DNA of 64,000 bases, taken from contig JAEACG010000001.1 of assembly GCA_016401345.1 (NCBI GenBank), positions 372,001 to 436,000 of the forward strand, written 5' to 3'. Each line of letters opens with the position of its first letter. Position 1 is the first letter of the stretch. The stretch comes from Fictibacillus nanhaiensis. Its GTDB lineage: Bacteria > Bacillota > Bacilli > Bacillales > Fictibacillaceae. The notes below the pieces were generated by a model. That model was not told where the DNA came from. It did not search any database and saw nothing but the letters and a program-made list of their open reading frames with translations. Below are positions 43,181-53,817 of the stretch, in pieces. A program made the position numbers and the translations under genes.

Positions 43181-45214
43181 TTAATCACCATCGTCCCCTT
43201 CCTCATCATCATTATTATCATTACTCATTCTTGCGTTAGCACTTTTAGCATCATCATAGTTTATCGTCTCCGATTCCTCTTCTTTTCCGTTGATATATAC
43301 AACGTAAGAAGCAGAACCTCCCTCAGCGATCGTCAGAGGCAGCTGATATTTCTTTTTGTCTGTAATCTGTTCTTCAACAAAAACTTCATTTGAAGCGTTT
43401 TTATCGGAATATACAATCCTTACTGTAACTGGTTCTCTTCTGTCCTTCTTATCTAGCTTAACTTCGATATCCTTTGTCACTGTACGGTCTTCGGCGGGTG
43501 GTTCCTCTTCAGCAGGAGGCTCTTCTGACTCTTCTGGGCCATCAGAAAGAACGACAGAGATCGTTGCTCCTTTTTCTACTTGCGTAAAAGGAGATGGCTC
43601 TTGTGAGATCACTCTTCCTTTTTCGACCGTATCAGAAAACTCTTTTGAAAATTCAACGGTAAGACCAGCATTCTTAGCAAACGTATTTACATCTTGTTCT
43701 GTCGCACCTATTAAGTTTTCAACTTGAACGGTTGGTGTTCCAGAACTAACTGTTAGTGTAACTTCAGTTTCTGCAGGTGTTACTTTTTCATCACGATCAG
43801 GACTTTGTTCGAGCACAGTACCTTCTGGCTCTGTGTCTGATTCTTCATAGTCGATATTGATCTGTGAGAAGCCATCTTCTTTCAAACGTTCTTTCGCATC
43901 TTCTATATTATAGCCTTCTACATCAGGCATATTTTCCTTTTCAGGTCCTTTTGATACGAATAACGTAACGATTGCTTGCTGTTTCACTTTTGTTCCTGGA
44001 GATGGATCTTGCCTTACTACAAGACCTTCTTCAATCTCGGGATCAAATACTTCCTGCCGTTTCACTTCAAGCCCTTCGGCTCTCAAGCTATCAAAAGCAT
44101 CTACATATTCTTCTCCCGCTACATCTGGAACACTGACTTCTTCAACATAAAAAATAGAAGGCATCATCGTGAAAGCAGCTATTCCCGCACCGCCTAACAA
44201 AAGAAGTGATATAAGTAAAATAAGCCACCAGTTTCTTTTCTTCTTAGGTTTTTCGGGCTTTTTCTCTTTTTCTTTTTCTCTTTCTTCTTCTGCTTTCTTC
44301 ACAGGTGTTTCGATTGGTGGCACGACTATAGGAGGAATGTACTTTGTTTTCTCATCTTCCTCGTTTTCTTCGTTCCACTTTTGTTCATACATACGGTCTG
44401 GATCTAACGCTGAACTCATATCCCTCAACAGTTCATCAGCACTGTCATATCTTCTTAAAGGATTTTTCGCCAACGACTTTAAAACAATATTCTCCACACT
44501 CTGTGGGATTTCAGGATTCAATCTTCGTGGTTCGATCACGTTTTCTTGGAGATGTTTTAAAGCAACCGACACCGGCGAATCTCCAACGAACGGAACTCTC
44601 CCTGTAACCATTTCATAGAGTACTGCTCCGAAAGAATAGATATCAGATTTTGCGTTCGCGATACCGCCTCTTGCTTGTTCAGGCGAAAAGTAGTGAACAG
44701 ATCCAAGAATAGAGTTTGTATGCGTGATCGTTGCTGAAGTAATAGCGAGCGCAATTCCAAAGTCTGTTAACTTTGCTGTACCGTTATCAGTAATTAATAT
44801 ATTATGCGGTTTAATATCGCGATGAATGATTCCATGATCATGAGCGACCGCCATACCTGAAACGATCTGCTTCATAATATGCAGAGATTCTTCTACCGAG
44901 ATCTTGCCATGTTCTTTTATGTATTGCTTTAGTGTTTTTCCCTGCACATATTCCATCACGATAAAATAGATCTCTTCATCTTCTCCAACATCATAGATAC
45001 TCACAATGTTCGGATGGTTAAGACTCGTTGCTGATTCAGCTTCTCTTTTAAATCGTCTGATGAAATCTTCGTCCTTATTAAACTCAGATCGTAGAACCTT
45101 TACTGCTACATCTCTATCTAATATTAAATCTTTTGCTCTATAAACGATGGCCATTCCGCCGTCACCGATAACTTCTAAAAGCTTGTAGCGGCCACTGACT
45201 CTTTTTCCTATCAT
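43181..45214 (-). CDS. prkC: PrkC, PASTA-domain Ser/Thr protein kinase
   Basis: Membrane kinase sensing muropeptides, involved in germination and cell-wall control. Kinase domain at about 1-270: VAVKVLR, catalytic HRDIKPHNILI, DFGIA, SPEQARGG. A juxtamembrane region rich in Glu and Lys precedes one membrane helix (WWLILLISLLLLGGAGIAAF, about 330-350). Three extracellular PASTA repeats follow (about 355-560). There is then a Pro/Glu linker, an Ig-like C-terminal domain and a very acidic tail. Length 677 aa, longer than the 648 of B. subtilis. It overlaps prpC by 4 bp. Confidence 0.97.
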   Translation of the reverse strand: MIGKRVSGRYKLLEVIGDGGMAIVYRAKDLILDRDVAVKVLRSEFNKDEDFIRRFKREAESATSLNHPNIVSIYDVGEDEEIYFIVMEYVQGKTLKQYIKEHGKISVEESLHIMKQIVSGMAVAHDHGIIHRDIKPHNILITDNGTAKLTDFGIALAITSATITHTNSILGSVHYFSPEQARGGIANAKSDIYSFGAVLYEMVTGRVPFVGDSPVSVALKHLQENVIEPRRLNPEIPQSVENIVLKSLAKNPLRRYDSADELLRDMSSALDPDRMYEQKWNEENEEDEKTKYIPPIVVPPIETPVKKAEEEREKEKEKKPEKPKKKRNWWLILLISLLLLGGAGIAAFTMMPSIFYVEEVSVPDVAGEEYVDAFDSLRAEGLEVKRQEVFDPEIEEGLVVRQDPSPGTKVKQQAIVTLFVSKGPEKENMPDVEGYNIEDAKERLKEDGFSQINIDYEESDTEPEGTVLEQSPDRDEKVTPAETEVTLTVSSGTPTVQVENLIGATEQDVNTFAKNAGLTVEFSKEFSDTVEKGRVISQEPSPFTQVEKGATISVVLSDGPEESEEPPAEEEPPAEDRTVTKDIEVKLDKKDRREPVTVRIVYSDKNASNEVFVEEQITDKKKYQLPLTIAEGGSASYVVYINGKEEESETINYDDAKSANARMSNDNNDDEEGDDGD

Positions 45215-45969
45215 GTTATTGCTTCCCCTTTTGTTTCTGTGTCAGAACTGTTCTGTATAAGGATAGCAGTAATGTTATCTTCTCCACCGGCATCTTTTGC
45301 CCAAGTGATCAATCGTTCTACCTTCTCGGTAACGGATTCCATTTGATCTTCAAACACTTCTTGAAGACGTTTAGAAGATACTTTATCTGATAGACCGTCC
45401 GAACAAAGCAAAAGATAGTCACCGTTGTGCCAAGTGATCGTATTAAACTCAGCTTCTACGGTTTCATCAGTACCGACAGCTTTCATGATCATGTTTCTTC
45501 TTGGATGAATCTCTGCCTCATCCTCTGTAATCTGACCAGATTTCACTAGCTCTTGGACTAGTGAATGATCATCCGTTACTCTTTTCAGTTCCCCATTCGA
45601 ATACAGATAACATCGGCTGTCACCGATATGTGCGACTGTAATTTCTTTATTCGTACCTAAAGCAGCCACAACCGTAGTTCCCATACCTCTAGTTTCAGGA
45701 TTCTCCTGAGAAAAATCAAAGATATGTTTATTCGTATCTTTTAAAACGTTCTGGATCCAGTCTTTCACGTTTTCCATGTTTTCTTCAAATTGAGACCATG
45801 CATCTTTCATCACTTTAAGGGCTTCTTGGCTAGCGATATCTCCTGCTTTATGTCCACCCATTCCATCTGCGATAACTGCAAGAAAGTGTTCACCCTTTGT
45901 GAACACTTCCCCGCTGTCTTCATTATGCTTCCTTACCATTCCAACGTCTGTTTGAAAGGCAATTTGCAT
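45211..45969 (-). CDS. prpC: PrpC, PP2C-type protein phosphatase
   Basis: Mn-dependent phosphatase that reverses PrkC. Motifs: RKHNEDSG, VIADGMGGHKAGD, GMGTTVVAAL, VAHIGDSRCYL, LCSDGLSD and AGGEDNITAIL. An open frame continues 32 codons upstream into rlmN, but ATG at 45967-45969 has GAGGTG upstream and yields 252 aa, near the B. subtilis size. Kinase and phosphatase genes overlap by 4 bp. Confidence 0.97.
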   Translation of the reverse strand: MQIAFQTDVGMVRKHNEDSGEVFTKGEHFLAVIADGMGGHKAGDIASQEALKVMKDAWSQFEENMENVKDWIQNVLKDTNKHIFDFSQENPETRGMGTTVVAALGTNKEITVAHIGDSRCYLYSNGELKRVTDDHSLVQELVKSGQITEDEAEIHPRRNMIMKAVGTDETVEAEFNTITWHNGDYLLLCSDGLSDKVSSKRLQEVFEDQMESVTEKVERLITWAKDAGGEDNITAILIQNSSDTETKGEAIT

Positions 45970-45976
45970 CTTCCCG

Positions 45977-47062
45977 TCACCTCGTCTCTTCTTTACGTTC
46001 CTTCGCACGCAGCTGACCGCATGCAGCATCAATGTCATGTCCTTGTTCTCTTCTGATGGTGGCATTAATGCCTCTGGAGGTTAACGTCTCTAAGAACTTG
46101 AAAATTTGTGTTTTCGGTGTTCGGACATAGTCTCTTTCTGGTACATAGTTTACTGGGATAAGATTTACGTGACACTTAATATCTTTGATTAAGTCTGCTA
46201 GCTCGTTCGCGTGTTCTACGGAATCGTTAACTTTACCGAACAGACCATATTCAAACGTCACACGGCGTCCCGTCTTTTTAATGTAATAACGAATAGAATC
46301 CATCAATTCGTTTAACGGATACATTCTGTTTACTGGCATCAATCGGCTTCTCGTCTCTGTGTTCGCCGCATGCAGGGAGATTGCAAAATTGATCTGCATG
46401 CCCTCGTCCGCAAATTTGTAGATGTAAGGTACAACACCACTCGTGGAGATCGTAATATGGCGAGCTCCGATATTAAGGCCTTGATCGTGGTTGATAATCT
46501 TCAGAAACGACATGAGCCCTTCATAGTTATCAAAAGGCTCACCGATACCCATAACAACTACTGAACTTACTCTTTCTTCTGTTTCATCTAGCGCGCGTTG
46601 AACTTGAAGCACTTGAGCTACGATCTCACCAGCTAGAAGATTACGTTTAAGTCCGCCTAATGTGGAAGCACAGAACGTACAACCTAAGCGGCATCCTACT
46701 TGAGTAGTTACACAAATACTATTTCCATATTCATGTCTCATAAGAACCGTTTCGATCGAATAACCGTCTTGAAGCTCGAATAAAAACTTAATCGTGCCGT
46801 CCGAAGACTCCTGACGTACGACTTCTTTTAATGGTTTGATATAAAAGTCTTTCTCGAGCTTTTCACGAAGACCTAAAGGAAGGTTCGTCATTTCCTCAAA
46901 AGAAGACACACGTTTTTTATACAGCCATTCAAAGATCTGTTTTCCTCTGAACTTTGGTTCTCTTATATCAGTAAGCCACGCTTCTAACTCATGAAGTTCT
47001 AAAGAAAAGATAGAAGGTTTAATATTTGGTTTTGTTTGTTTCTCTGTTAAAGGTTTAAGCAT
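45977..47062 (-). CDS. rlmN: RlmN, dual-specificity 23S rRNA/tRNA A2503/A37 methyltransferase
   Basis: Radical-SAM enzyme making 2-methyladenosine. The cluster cysteines are in [15 protein letters not shown] (CxxxCxxC), and [13 protein letters not shown] and [16 protein letters not shown] are conserved. The second catalytic Cys is near the C-terminus in [12 protein letters not shown] at 47060-47062 (361 aa) is preferred over a GTG at 47074 that falls in the AGGTGGTGAG ribosome-binding region. It overlaps the rsmB end. Confidence 0.96.
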   Translation of the reverse strand: MLKPLTEKQTKPNIKPSIFSLELHELEAWLTDIREPKFRGKQIFEWLYKKRVSSFEEMTNLPLGLREKLEKDFYIKPLKEVVRQESSDGTIKFLFELQDGYSIETVLMRHEYGNSICVTTQVGCRLGCTFCASTLGGLKRNLLAGEIVAQVLQVQRALDETEERVSSVVVMGIGEPFDNYEGLMSFLKIINHDQGLNIGARHITISTSGVVPYIYKFADEGMQINFAISLHAANTETRSRLMPVNRMYPLNELMDSIRYYIKKTGRRVTFEYGLFGKVNDSVEHANELADLIKDIKCHVNLIPVNYVPERDYVRTPKTQIFKFLETLTSRGINATIRREQGHDIDAACGQLRAKERKEETR

Positions 47063-48428
47063 GTTTCTCACCACCTGTTGTCTTTTTTCTGTATGCTGCT
47101 ATATAGAATCCGTCACTATTAAAATAATGAGGCATGATCTGAATATCTGATCTACCATCTATTATATAGGATTTTATGTTATTCGGCATTTTTTCCGCAA
47201 ATTGGGAATCCCACTCGAATTCTGGATGGTTTGATAAGAACCAATCTGCAACGTTATCGTTTTCTTCTTTATCAACTGTACACGTACTGTATACGAGCAG
47301 TCCGCCATCTTTGACCATATCTGAAGCAGCGTGCAAAATATCTCTTTGAATGTTCGTCAATCTTGTCACATCTTCTTCTGTTTTAGACCATTTCAGATCA
47401 GGCTTTTTACGAATAACTCCGAAACCGCTGCAAGGCGCATCTACGAGAACTCTATCAAATGTTCCTGTTTCATACTGATCAGATACTTTTCGTGCATCTA
47501 ACACGGATGCTTCAATATTTTCAAGTCCAAGACGTTCTGCTTGTCTTTTGATCAAGTCAATCTTATGAGAATGAAGGTCTAATGAAACTACCTTTCCTTC
47601 TCCTTGCATCAGTTCTGCCATATGAGTTGACTTCCCACCTGGCGCGGCGCAAGTATCAAGAATCGTTTCTCCAGAAACAGGATCAACAGCCCGTGCCACT
47701 AACATTGAACTTTCGTCTTGGATTGTTACAAGACCTTGTTTATAAACATCAGTTGCTGGAAGATAGCCTTCTTTAATGATGATACCTTCAGGAGACAATT
47801 CTCCTTCTTCAGCTACAATTCCTTCTTCTAAGAGAAGCTCCAAAACGTCTTTTCTATTGCTTTTCTTCGTGTTCACCCTTGCAGTCACAGGAGAAGCTAA
47901 TAAGTTAGATTGTGCCATCTTCTCCGCATCTTCTAGTCCGAACTGATCTCTCCAGCGGTCAAACAACCATTGAGGCATACTATAAGAAAGAGCTTCTTTT
48001 TCCGCACCTTCTGAAGCTTTCTTATCCATGGCTTCTGTTCCTTCTCGCTGAAGTTTACGTAAGATACCGTTTACTAGACCGGCTAGTCCTTGGTTTCCTC
48101 GTTCTTTCGTTATCTCTACAGCCTCATGAATGATCGCATGATCAGGAACTCTATCTAAATATAGCATCTGAAAAATAGATAGCCTCAGTAAAGAAAGAAC
48201 CCAACGGTCTTTTTTCTTGATCGGTTTGTTCAACAATTGATCCAAATAAAAATCAATCGTGTTTTTTCGTTGTATCGTTCCGTACACGATGTTTGTTAAG
48301 AGTGCTTTATCAACACTCTTCAAATTCGAGTTCTGCAATGTTTGATTCAGTTGTAAATTACTATAAGCCTGGTTCTGTTCTATTTTAAGTAAAACGTCCA
48401 GGGCAATCGCTCTAATGTTGTTATCCAA
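47055..48428 (-). CDS. rsmB: RsmB, 16S rRNA m5C967 methyltransferase
   Basis: An N-terminal NusB-like RNA-binding domain (about 1-140) is followed by a Rossmann methyltransferase domain. SAM motif [17 protein letters not shown] is near residue 257, with catalytic cysteines in [10 protein letters not shown] and [12 protein letters not shown]. Length 457 aa. TTG start at 48426-48428 with AGGTGAG upstream; it begins 2 bp after fmt. Confidence 0.96.
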   Translation of the reverse strand: MDNNIRAIALDVLLKIEQNQAYSNLQLNQTLQNSNLKSVDKALLTNIVYGTIQRKNTIDFYLDQLLNKPIKKKDRWVLSLLRLSIFQMLYLDRVPDHAIIHEAVEITKERGNQGLAGLVNGILRKLQREGTEAMDKKASEGAEKEALSYSMPQWLFDRWRDQFGLEDAEKMAQSNLLASPVTARVNTKKSNRKDVLELLLEEGIVAEEGELSPEGIIIKEGYLPATDVYKQGLVTIQDESSMLVARAVDPVSGETILDTCAAPGGKSTHMAELMQGEGKVVSLDLHSHKIDLIKRQAERLGLENIEASVLDARKVSDQYETGTFDRVLVDAPCSGFGVIRKKPDLKWSKTEEDVTRLTNIQRDILHAASDMVKDGGLLVYSTCTVDKEENDNVADWFLSNHPEFEWDSQFAEKMPNNIKSYIIDGRSDIQIMPHYFNSDGFYIAAYRKKTTGGEKHA

Positions 48429-48430
48429 CT

Positions 48431-49360
48431 CTACTCACCTAATCTCAAGCCTTTTGAAACGCTTGCTCCTTTAAGATAATCACTTGCTAACATTCTCTTT
48501 TTCCCAGAGGGCTGCAAATCTGTAATGATAATGCTTGTTTTGTTTCCTGTTGCGACCTGAAGACCTTTTTCGTGAACACCGATTACAGTCCCAGGCTCAC
48601 CATCAGTACTTGTTTCTTTCTTTTCACCCCACCATACTTTAAGTGGCTGTCCGTTCAAATACGTATAAGCAACCGGCCATGGATGTAGCCCGCGAATGTG
48701 GTTATAAATTTCTTCACCTGACAATGTCCAATCAATCTTCTCTTGATCTCGCGTGATGTTCCATGCAAATGTAACTTCCTCAGCCACTTGTGGCACAGGG
48801 GTTAGTTTTCCTTCAACAAGTTGAGGAATGGTTTCAGACAATAACTTTGCACCGGCTGCACTCAACTTATCGTGCATCGAACCAACGTGATCATTTTCTT
48901 CGATTTCAACTTCAACTTGGGTAAGTATATCACCTGCATCTAATTTTTCAACCATATACATGATCGTGATCCCCGTCTTGGCGTTTCCGTCCATGATACT
49001 TTTGTGGATCGGAGCACCTCCACGATACTTCGGAAGCAATGATGCATGAACATTGATACATCCATGCTGAGGTGTTTCAAGAATCGCTTTTGGTAAAATC
49101 TGTCCATATGCTGCTGTGACGATTAAATCTGGCTGAAGGGCGATGATGTCTTCATAGTCTTCTCGCAGTTTAATAGGCTGATACACAGAAATTCCATGTT
49201 TTAAAGCTTCCTCTTTAACTGGAGTCTGCTTGATCTCTTTTTTTCTGCCAACTGGCTTGTCAGGTTGTGTGACAACACCAACGACATTGTAGCCATCTTC
49301 AACGAGTTGGCGAAGAACGGGTACGGAAAAATCAGGTGTTCCCATAAATAATACTTTCAT
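48431..49360 (-). CDS. fmt: Methionyl-tRNA formyltransferase
   Basis: Formylates initiator Met-tRNA using 10-formyltetrahydrofolate. N-terminal [17 protein letters not shown]; catalytic region [20 protein letters not shown] and [12 protein letters not shown]-terminal OB-like tRNA-binding domain from about residue 205. Length 309 aa. It is next to def, which removes the same formyl group. Confidence 0.98.
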   Translation of the reverse strand: MKVLFMGTPDFSVPVLRQLVEDGYNVVGVVTQPDKPVGRKKEIKQTPVKEEALKHGISVYQPIKLREDYEDIIALQPDLIVTAAYGQILPKAILETPQHGCINVHASLLPKYRGGAPIHKSIMDGNAKTGITIMYMVEKLDAGDILTQVEVEIEENDHVGSMHDKLSAAGAKLLSETIPQLVEGKLTPVPQVAEEVTFAWNITRDQEKIDWTLSGEEIYNHIRGLHPWPVAYTYLNGQPLKVWWGEKKETSTDGEPGTVIGVHEKGLQVATGNKTSIIITDLQPSGKKRMLASDYLKGASVSKGLRLGE

Positions 49361-49363
49361 GTT

Positions 49364-49837
49364 TTATCCCTCCAGTTCTTCCGTCTCGTAATATTCAATT
49401 ACTTTTGATGTGAACAAGATACCATGCAGATGATCGATTTCATGTTGGATGGCACGAGCAAGAAAATCATTTGCTTTTAATGTAAACTCTTTTCCGTTTA
49501 CGTCTTGAGCTGTAACGCTAACTTCATAAGGACGTTCGACTTCACCAAATAATCCCGGGAAACTTAAACAGCCTTCAGGCCCACTTTGGCGCCCAGAAGC
49601 TTTTTTTATAACCGGGTTTATCAGAACTAGCTGACCCGTGTCATCTCCGATATCTACAACTGCGATCTGTTCTGCAATGCCAACCTGAGGTGCAGCGAGT
49701 CCAACTCCTTCTGCCTCATACATCGTCTCGAACATATCTTTAACTAACTTTTTTAAATTTTTATCGAATGTTTTAACTGGTTCACATTCTGTTTCTAACA
49801 CTGGATGTGGATGTTCTACAATTTTAAGAATGGTCAT
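49364..49837 (-). CDS. def: Peptide deformylase
   Basis: Metal-dependent removal of N-formyl from nascent proteins. All three signature motifs are present: GVGLAAPQVG (about residue 43), EGCLSFPG (metal Cys, about 91) and QHEIDHLHG (two metal His, about 131-139). The length of 157 aa corresponds to the shorter DefA type of B. subtilis. Confidence 0.98.
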   Translation of the reverse strand: MTILKIVEHPHPVLETECEPVKTFDKNLKKLVKDMFETMYEAEGVGLAAPQVGIAEQIAVVDIGDDTGQLVLINPVIKKASGRQSGPEGCLSFPGLFGEVERPYEVSVTAQDVNGKEFTLKANDFLARAIQHEIDHLHGILFTSKVIEYYETEELEG

Positions 49838-49856
49838 TTTGTATCTCCTTAACTAG

Positions 49857-52265
49857 CTACATAAGTGTTTGGGCGTTTAAATCACCCGTTATCTGAAGAT
49901 CTTTATTCTCTTTATCGTTTTGGAAATGAGCAATAATCTCTTCAAACCAGGTTCTTAGCTCCGGCTCATTTTTGTATTTTATCATGACCTGATAGCGATA
50001 TCTATCCTTCACACGTGCAATGGGTGAAGTTACAGGTCCAAGAAGTAGACTATCCGGTGATAACCTCTTCGATAGGTAGGTTGCTGCTTTCTCGCTCGCT
50101 TCAACCACTTGCATGAGATCGAGATGACTGAACGTTAACAAACCTAAATAATAAAAGGGTGGATATTGATGAAGTTTTCGGGTTTGCATCTCTTGATTAT
50201 AAAAGGAGTGAAAATCGTGCTTGGATGCTAATTGAATGCTGTAATGCTGAGTATCGTATCCTTGTACAATAACCTTTCCCTCTAGTTCGTGTCTGCCTGC
50301 ACGGCCACTAACTTGCGTAAGAAGCTGGAAGGTTTTTTCTGAAGCTCTAAAGTCGGGTAGATGAAGCATCGTATCAGCAGCCAAAACGCCTACCAATGTT
50401 ACTTTTGGAAAATCCAGCCCTTTTGCGATCATCTGTGTCCCGAGCAGGATATCAGCTTCACCGTTTTCAAATGCCGTTAAGAGCTTTTCGTGACTGCCTT
50501 TCTTTGAAGTCGTATCAACGTCCATACGAATCACACGTGCTTCAGGAAGGACTTTAGCAAGTTCTTCTTCAACTTTCTGAGTACCAGTTCCAAAAAAACG
50601 GATATGTTCGGAAGTACAACTCGGACAAACAGAAGGTGTACTCTCTTTATAACCGCAATAGTGGCATTTTAATTCACCAAGACGCTTATGGTAGGTTAAA
50701 GAAATGTCACAGTGAGGACATTGTGCTACATAGCCACAATCTCTGCAAAGAATAAAAGAAGCATAGCCTCTTCTGTTCAAGAACAAGACCGACTGTTCTC
50801 CTTTTTGAAGTCCGCTCTTCAGCTTGTCCATCAGAGCTAGGGAAAACATAGAGCGGTTCCCGTTCTTCAGTTCCTCTCTCATATCTACTATGGTGACTTC
50901 TGGCATCGGATTAGCATGTACGCGGTTAGCTAGCTCTGCTAATTGATACCTTCCTTTTTGCGCTCTTGCATATGTCTCAAGTGCCGGTGTCGCACTTCCA
51001 AGGACGATTGGACATGAATGGTAGTTCCCCCTCCATATCGCCACATCTCGTGCATGATAGCGCGGGTGATCTTCTTGTTTATAACTTGTTTCGTGCTCCT
51101 CATCTATAATGACGATTCCTAAGTTTTGGAACGGAGCGAAGATCGCGGAACGCGCTCCTACAACGACGGAAACTTCTTTTCTAAGAATCTTTCGCCATTC
51201 ATCATATTTTTCTCCTATCGATAATCCACTATGAAGTACCGCAACTGCACTACCGAAACGACCTTTAAAGCGGTTTACCATCTGCGGGGTGAGCGAGATC
51301 TCAGGTACGAGTACGATAGCTTCTTTTCCTTTATCCAATACATTTTGGATGGACTGCAGATAGATCTCTGTTTTCCCGCTTCCTGTGACACCATGGAGAA
51401 GTACCGTTTCGTGTATATTGTTCTCGATAGAATGCAGAATCGGTTTGATCGCACTTTCTTGATTTTCTGTTAACGCAAGAGGCTGTGTTCGTTTCATCGT
51501 ACGACCTTGGAACGGGTCACGATAGATCTCTTTTTCTTCTATAAGTAGAATACCTTTTTTAGATAGTGTTTGTGCTGTTGAGAGAGTAGCTCCTGTTTCC
51601 TTTAAAATTTCCTGCAACACGTACTCTCCATCTGGCCGATGTAAGAGTTCTATAAGAATCGCCTTTTGTTTCTCAGCATTCTTATTTAAATTTCGAATCA
51701 GTTCTTCTGCTAAAGCCCGGTCTGTAACAGAAACGAATTTTTTCTTCTTTTTATTCGCTTTATTTTTCACTTTATAAACAACATCTAGAATTCCTTCTTT
51801 CGCCAAAGACTGCAAGAGTGGTAACAGATCAGGATTTGATTTTGTCACATCACTTACAGTAATCTCGTTGTTGACTGAAAGAAGGGGACGTATCGAATCA
51901 GGTAGTTTATCAGATCTCATCACTTGAAATGACTTTTCATAAGTAGCTTTCATTGCAGCTGGCAACATGGCTTGATAAGCCGTAATGTAAAAACTAAGTG
52001 TATTCTCAGCCAGCCACCTTCCTAACTCGATCAGTTCGGACGTTAACACAGGCAATGGGTCCAGAATCTCCGTTATATTTTTCATTCCTTTTACCGTAGA
52101 AGTTGATTTTATCTCTAAGATAAAACCTTGAAGCTTTCTCGGCCCAAACGGAACGATAACACGCATCCCAGGTTCAGCCCAACCTTCCCAAACTGCTGGA
52201 ATCTTATAGTCAAAAGTTTTGTTTACACTTCCTGAAGGAACATCAACTACGACTGCCGCGATCAT
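49857..52265 (-). CDS. priA: PriA, primosomal helicase
   Basis: Restarts replication at stalled forks and D-loops. DNA-binding domain at about 1-260; helicase motifs HGVTGSGKTEIYLQ (Walker A, about residue 290), DEEHETSYKQ, and SATPALETYARA. A cysteine cluster binds two zinc ions (CRDCGYVAQCPHC, then CHYCGY and CPSC, about 507-545), and QVSGRAGRHELEG is motif VI. Length 802 aa. It overlaps coaBC by 4 bp. Confidence 0.98.
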   Translation of the reverse strand: MIAAVVVDVPSGSVNKTFDYKIPAVWEGWAEPGMRVIVPFGPRKLQGFILEIKSTSTVKGMKNITEILDPLPVLTSELIELGRWLAENTLSFYITAYQAMLPAAMKATYEKSFQVMRSDKLPDSIRPLLSVNNEITVSDVTKSNPDLLPLLQSLAKEGILDVVYKVKNKANKKKKKFVSVTDRALAEELIRNLNKNAEKQKAILIELLHRPDGEYVLQEILKETGATLSTAQTLSKKGILLIEEKEIYRDPFQGRTMKRTQPLALTENQESAIKPILHSIENNIHETVLLHGVTGSGKTEIYLQSIQNVLDKGKEAIVLVPEISLTPQMVNRFKGRFGSAVAVLHSGLSIGEKYDEWRKILRKEVSVVVGARSAIFAPFQNLGIVIIDEEHETSYKQEDHPRYHARDVAIWRGNYHSCPIVLGSATPALETYARAQKGRYQLAELANRVHANPMPEVTIVDMREELKNGNRSMFSLALMDKLKSGLQKGEQSVLFLNRRGYASFILCRDCGYVAQCPHCDISLTYHKRLGELKCHYCGYKESTPSVCPSCTSEHIRFFGTGTQKVEEELAKVLPEARVIRMDVDTTSKKGSHEKLLTAFENGEADILLGTQMIAKGLDFPKVTLVGVLAADTMLHLPDFRASEKTFQLLTQVSGRAGRHELEGKVIVQGYDTQHYSIQLASKHDFHSFYNQEMQTRKLHQYPPFYYLGLLTFSHLDLMQVVEASEKAATYLSKRLSPDSLLLGPVTSPIARVKDRYRYQVMIKYKNEPELRTWFEEIIAHFQNDKENKDLQITGDLNAQTLM

Positions 52266-53467
52266 CTTTTCATCAATTCCATAACTTCTACTAATATTTC
52301 ATGTGCTGCATCTTCCTTTGACAGAATCGGCAGTACCTTCTTAGTTCCATCTTTTTTTATCATCATGATCTCGTTCGTGTCGCTCCCAAAACCTGATCCT
52401 TCTTTTAATACATCATTCCCTACAACCATATCTAGGTTTTTTCGAATCATCTTATCTTTTGCGTAGTTCTCAAGATTTTCTGTCTCTGCCGCAAATCCAA
52501 CTAAAACTTGATGTTCTTTTTTCTCACCAAGAGATTGCAGGATATCAATCGTCTTTTTCATCTCGATCGTCCAAAGATCGTTTTTCTTCTTGAATTTCTT
52601 TGAATGAACCGTGACAGGTGTATAATCTGCTACCGCTGCACATTTAATAACAACATCTTGTTCATGAAAACGAGACATTGTTGCTTCAAACATATCTTTA
52701 GTGGAAACGATTTTTTCAATAGTAATGCCTTGAGGTTCTGGTAATGCGGTTGGTCCTGTAACAAGAGTCACATCTGCACCTAGTTTTTTTGCAACTGACG
52801 CAATCGCATATCCCATCTTGCCTGAAGAGTGGTTTGTAAAGTAACGAACAGGATCCAGTTCCTCTCTAGTTGGACCAGCTGTTACAAGTATTTTCTTCCC
52901 AGCAAACGGCTTATCTCCATCCTTATTCTCATTAAAATAAGCATGAACAGATTCTATTAATTCTTCAGGTTCAGCAAGTCTTCCTTTACCGATCCATCCA
53001 CATGCTAAAAGTCCTTCGTTCGGTTCTATGAAACGCCAACCGAATGAAGCTAACGTTTCCATGTTCTTCTTAACTGCAGGATGATTGAACATATTTACAT
53101 TCATTGCAGGTGCGATCAGTACGTCTGCTTTTGTAGCGAGCAGTGTTGTTGTGAGCATGTCATCTGCAATTCCGTTAGCAAGTTTGCCGATAGAGTTTGC
53201 AGTCGCCGGTGCGATCAAAACAAGATCCGCCCAGTCTGCAATGTCAATATGACTAACAACTGCAGGATTTTTTTCTTCAAACGTATCTGTATAAACTTCT
53301 TCTCTTGTCAGCGTTTGAAAGGTAAGTGGTGTAATGAACTTTTGTGCAGATTGAGTCAGGATCACTTTTACTTCGAATCCGTTTTGATATAATCTACTTG
53401 CTACTGTTGCCGCCTTATATGCAGCTATTCCGCCTGAAACAGCAAGCAATATTCTCTTCTTTTCCAT
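52262..53467 (-). CDS. coaBC: CoaBC, phosphopantothenoylcysteine synthetase/decarboxylase
   Basis: Bifunctional coenzyme A enzyme. N-terminal flavin decarboxylase CoaC (LAVSGGIAAYK, IAPATANSIGKLANGIADD, APAMNVNMF) and C-terminal synthetase CoaB (VTAGPTREELDPVRYFTNHS, KCAAVADYTP) starting near residue 188. Length 401 aa. The 100 bp upstream spacer lies after the rpoZ terminator and should hold its promoter, but no clear -35/-10 pair was found. Confidence 0.97.
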   Translation of the reverse strand: MEKKRILLAVSGGIAAYKAATVASRLYQNGFEVKVILTQSAQKFITPLTFQTLTREEVYTDTFEEKNPAVVSHIDIADWADLVLIAPATANSIGKLANGIADDMLTTTLLATKADVLIAPAMNVNMFNHPAVKKNMETLASFGWRFIEPNEGLLACGWIGKGRLAEPEELIESVHAYFNENKDGDKPFAGKKILVTAGPTREELDPVRYFTNHSSGKMGYAIASVAKKLGADVTLVTGPTALPEPQGITIEKIVSTKDMFEATMSRFHEQDVVIKCAAVADYTPVTVHSKKFKKKNDLWTIEMKKTIDILQSLGEKKEHQVLVGFAAETENLENYAKDKMIRKNLDMVVGNDVLKEGSGFGSDTNEIMMIKKDGTKKVLPILSKEDAAHEILVEVMELMKR

Positions 53468-53570
53468 AATAAACCCCTTCCGCCGCTCTTGACTTATACA
53501 TGCTAACTCTATTTTACAGCATTTATATGTATTAAAAAATTGATTGAAATCTATTCAGAACAAAAAAATA

Positions 53571-53591
53571 ACAACCTTTAGTCAAGGTTGT
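53571..53591 (-). terminator. Terminator of remA-gmk-rpoZ
   Basis: A perfect 8-bp stem (ACAACCTT / AAGGTTGT) with a five-base loop, followed by TATTTTTTT on the minus strand, 20 bp after the rpoZ stop. Confidence 0.85.
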
Positions 53592-53610
53592 ATATTTTTT
53601 CGCTGTTCTA

Positions 53611-53817
53611 TTAATCTTCTGGTGTTTCTCCGACTTTCATTAGTACACCGGATTGAATTTCTTCAAGTGCTTTACCGACAAACTTGTGTGATACAGGTTT
53701 TGCGATCTGCTGATTATCATATTGTTGAATTTCTCTAGCGCGCTTTGAGCTAAGAGTAACTAGTGAGTATTTTGAATCAATCTTTTCCATAAGAGAATCG
53801 ATGGATGGATATAGCAT
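53611..53817 (-). CDS. rpoZ: RNA polymerase omega subunit
   Basis: A 68-aa protein supporting RNA polymerase assembly. It begins [20 protein letters not shown], then [11 protein letters not shown] and [15 protein letters not shown], closely matching B. subtilis RpoZ. Its ATG overlaps the gmk stop by one base. Confidence 0.96.
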   Translation of the reverse strand: MLYPSIDSLMEKIDSKYSLVTLSSKRAREIQQYDNQQIAKPVSHKFVGKALEEIQSGVLMKVGETPED

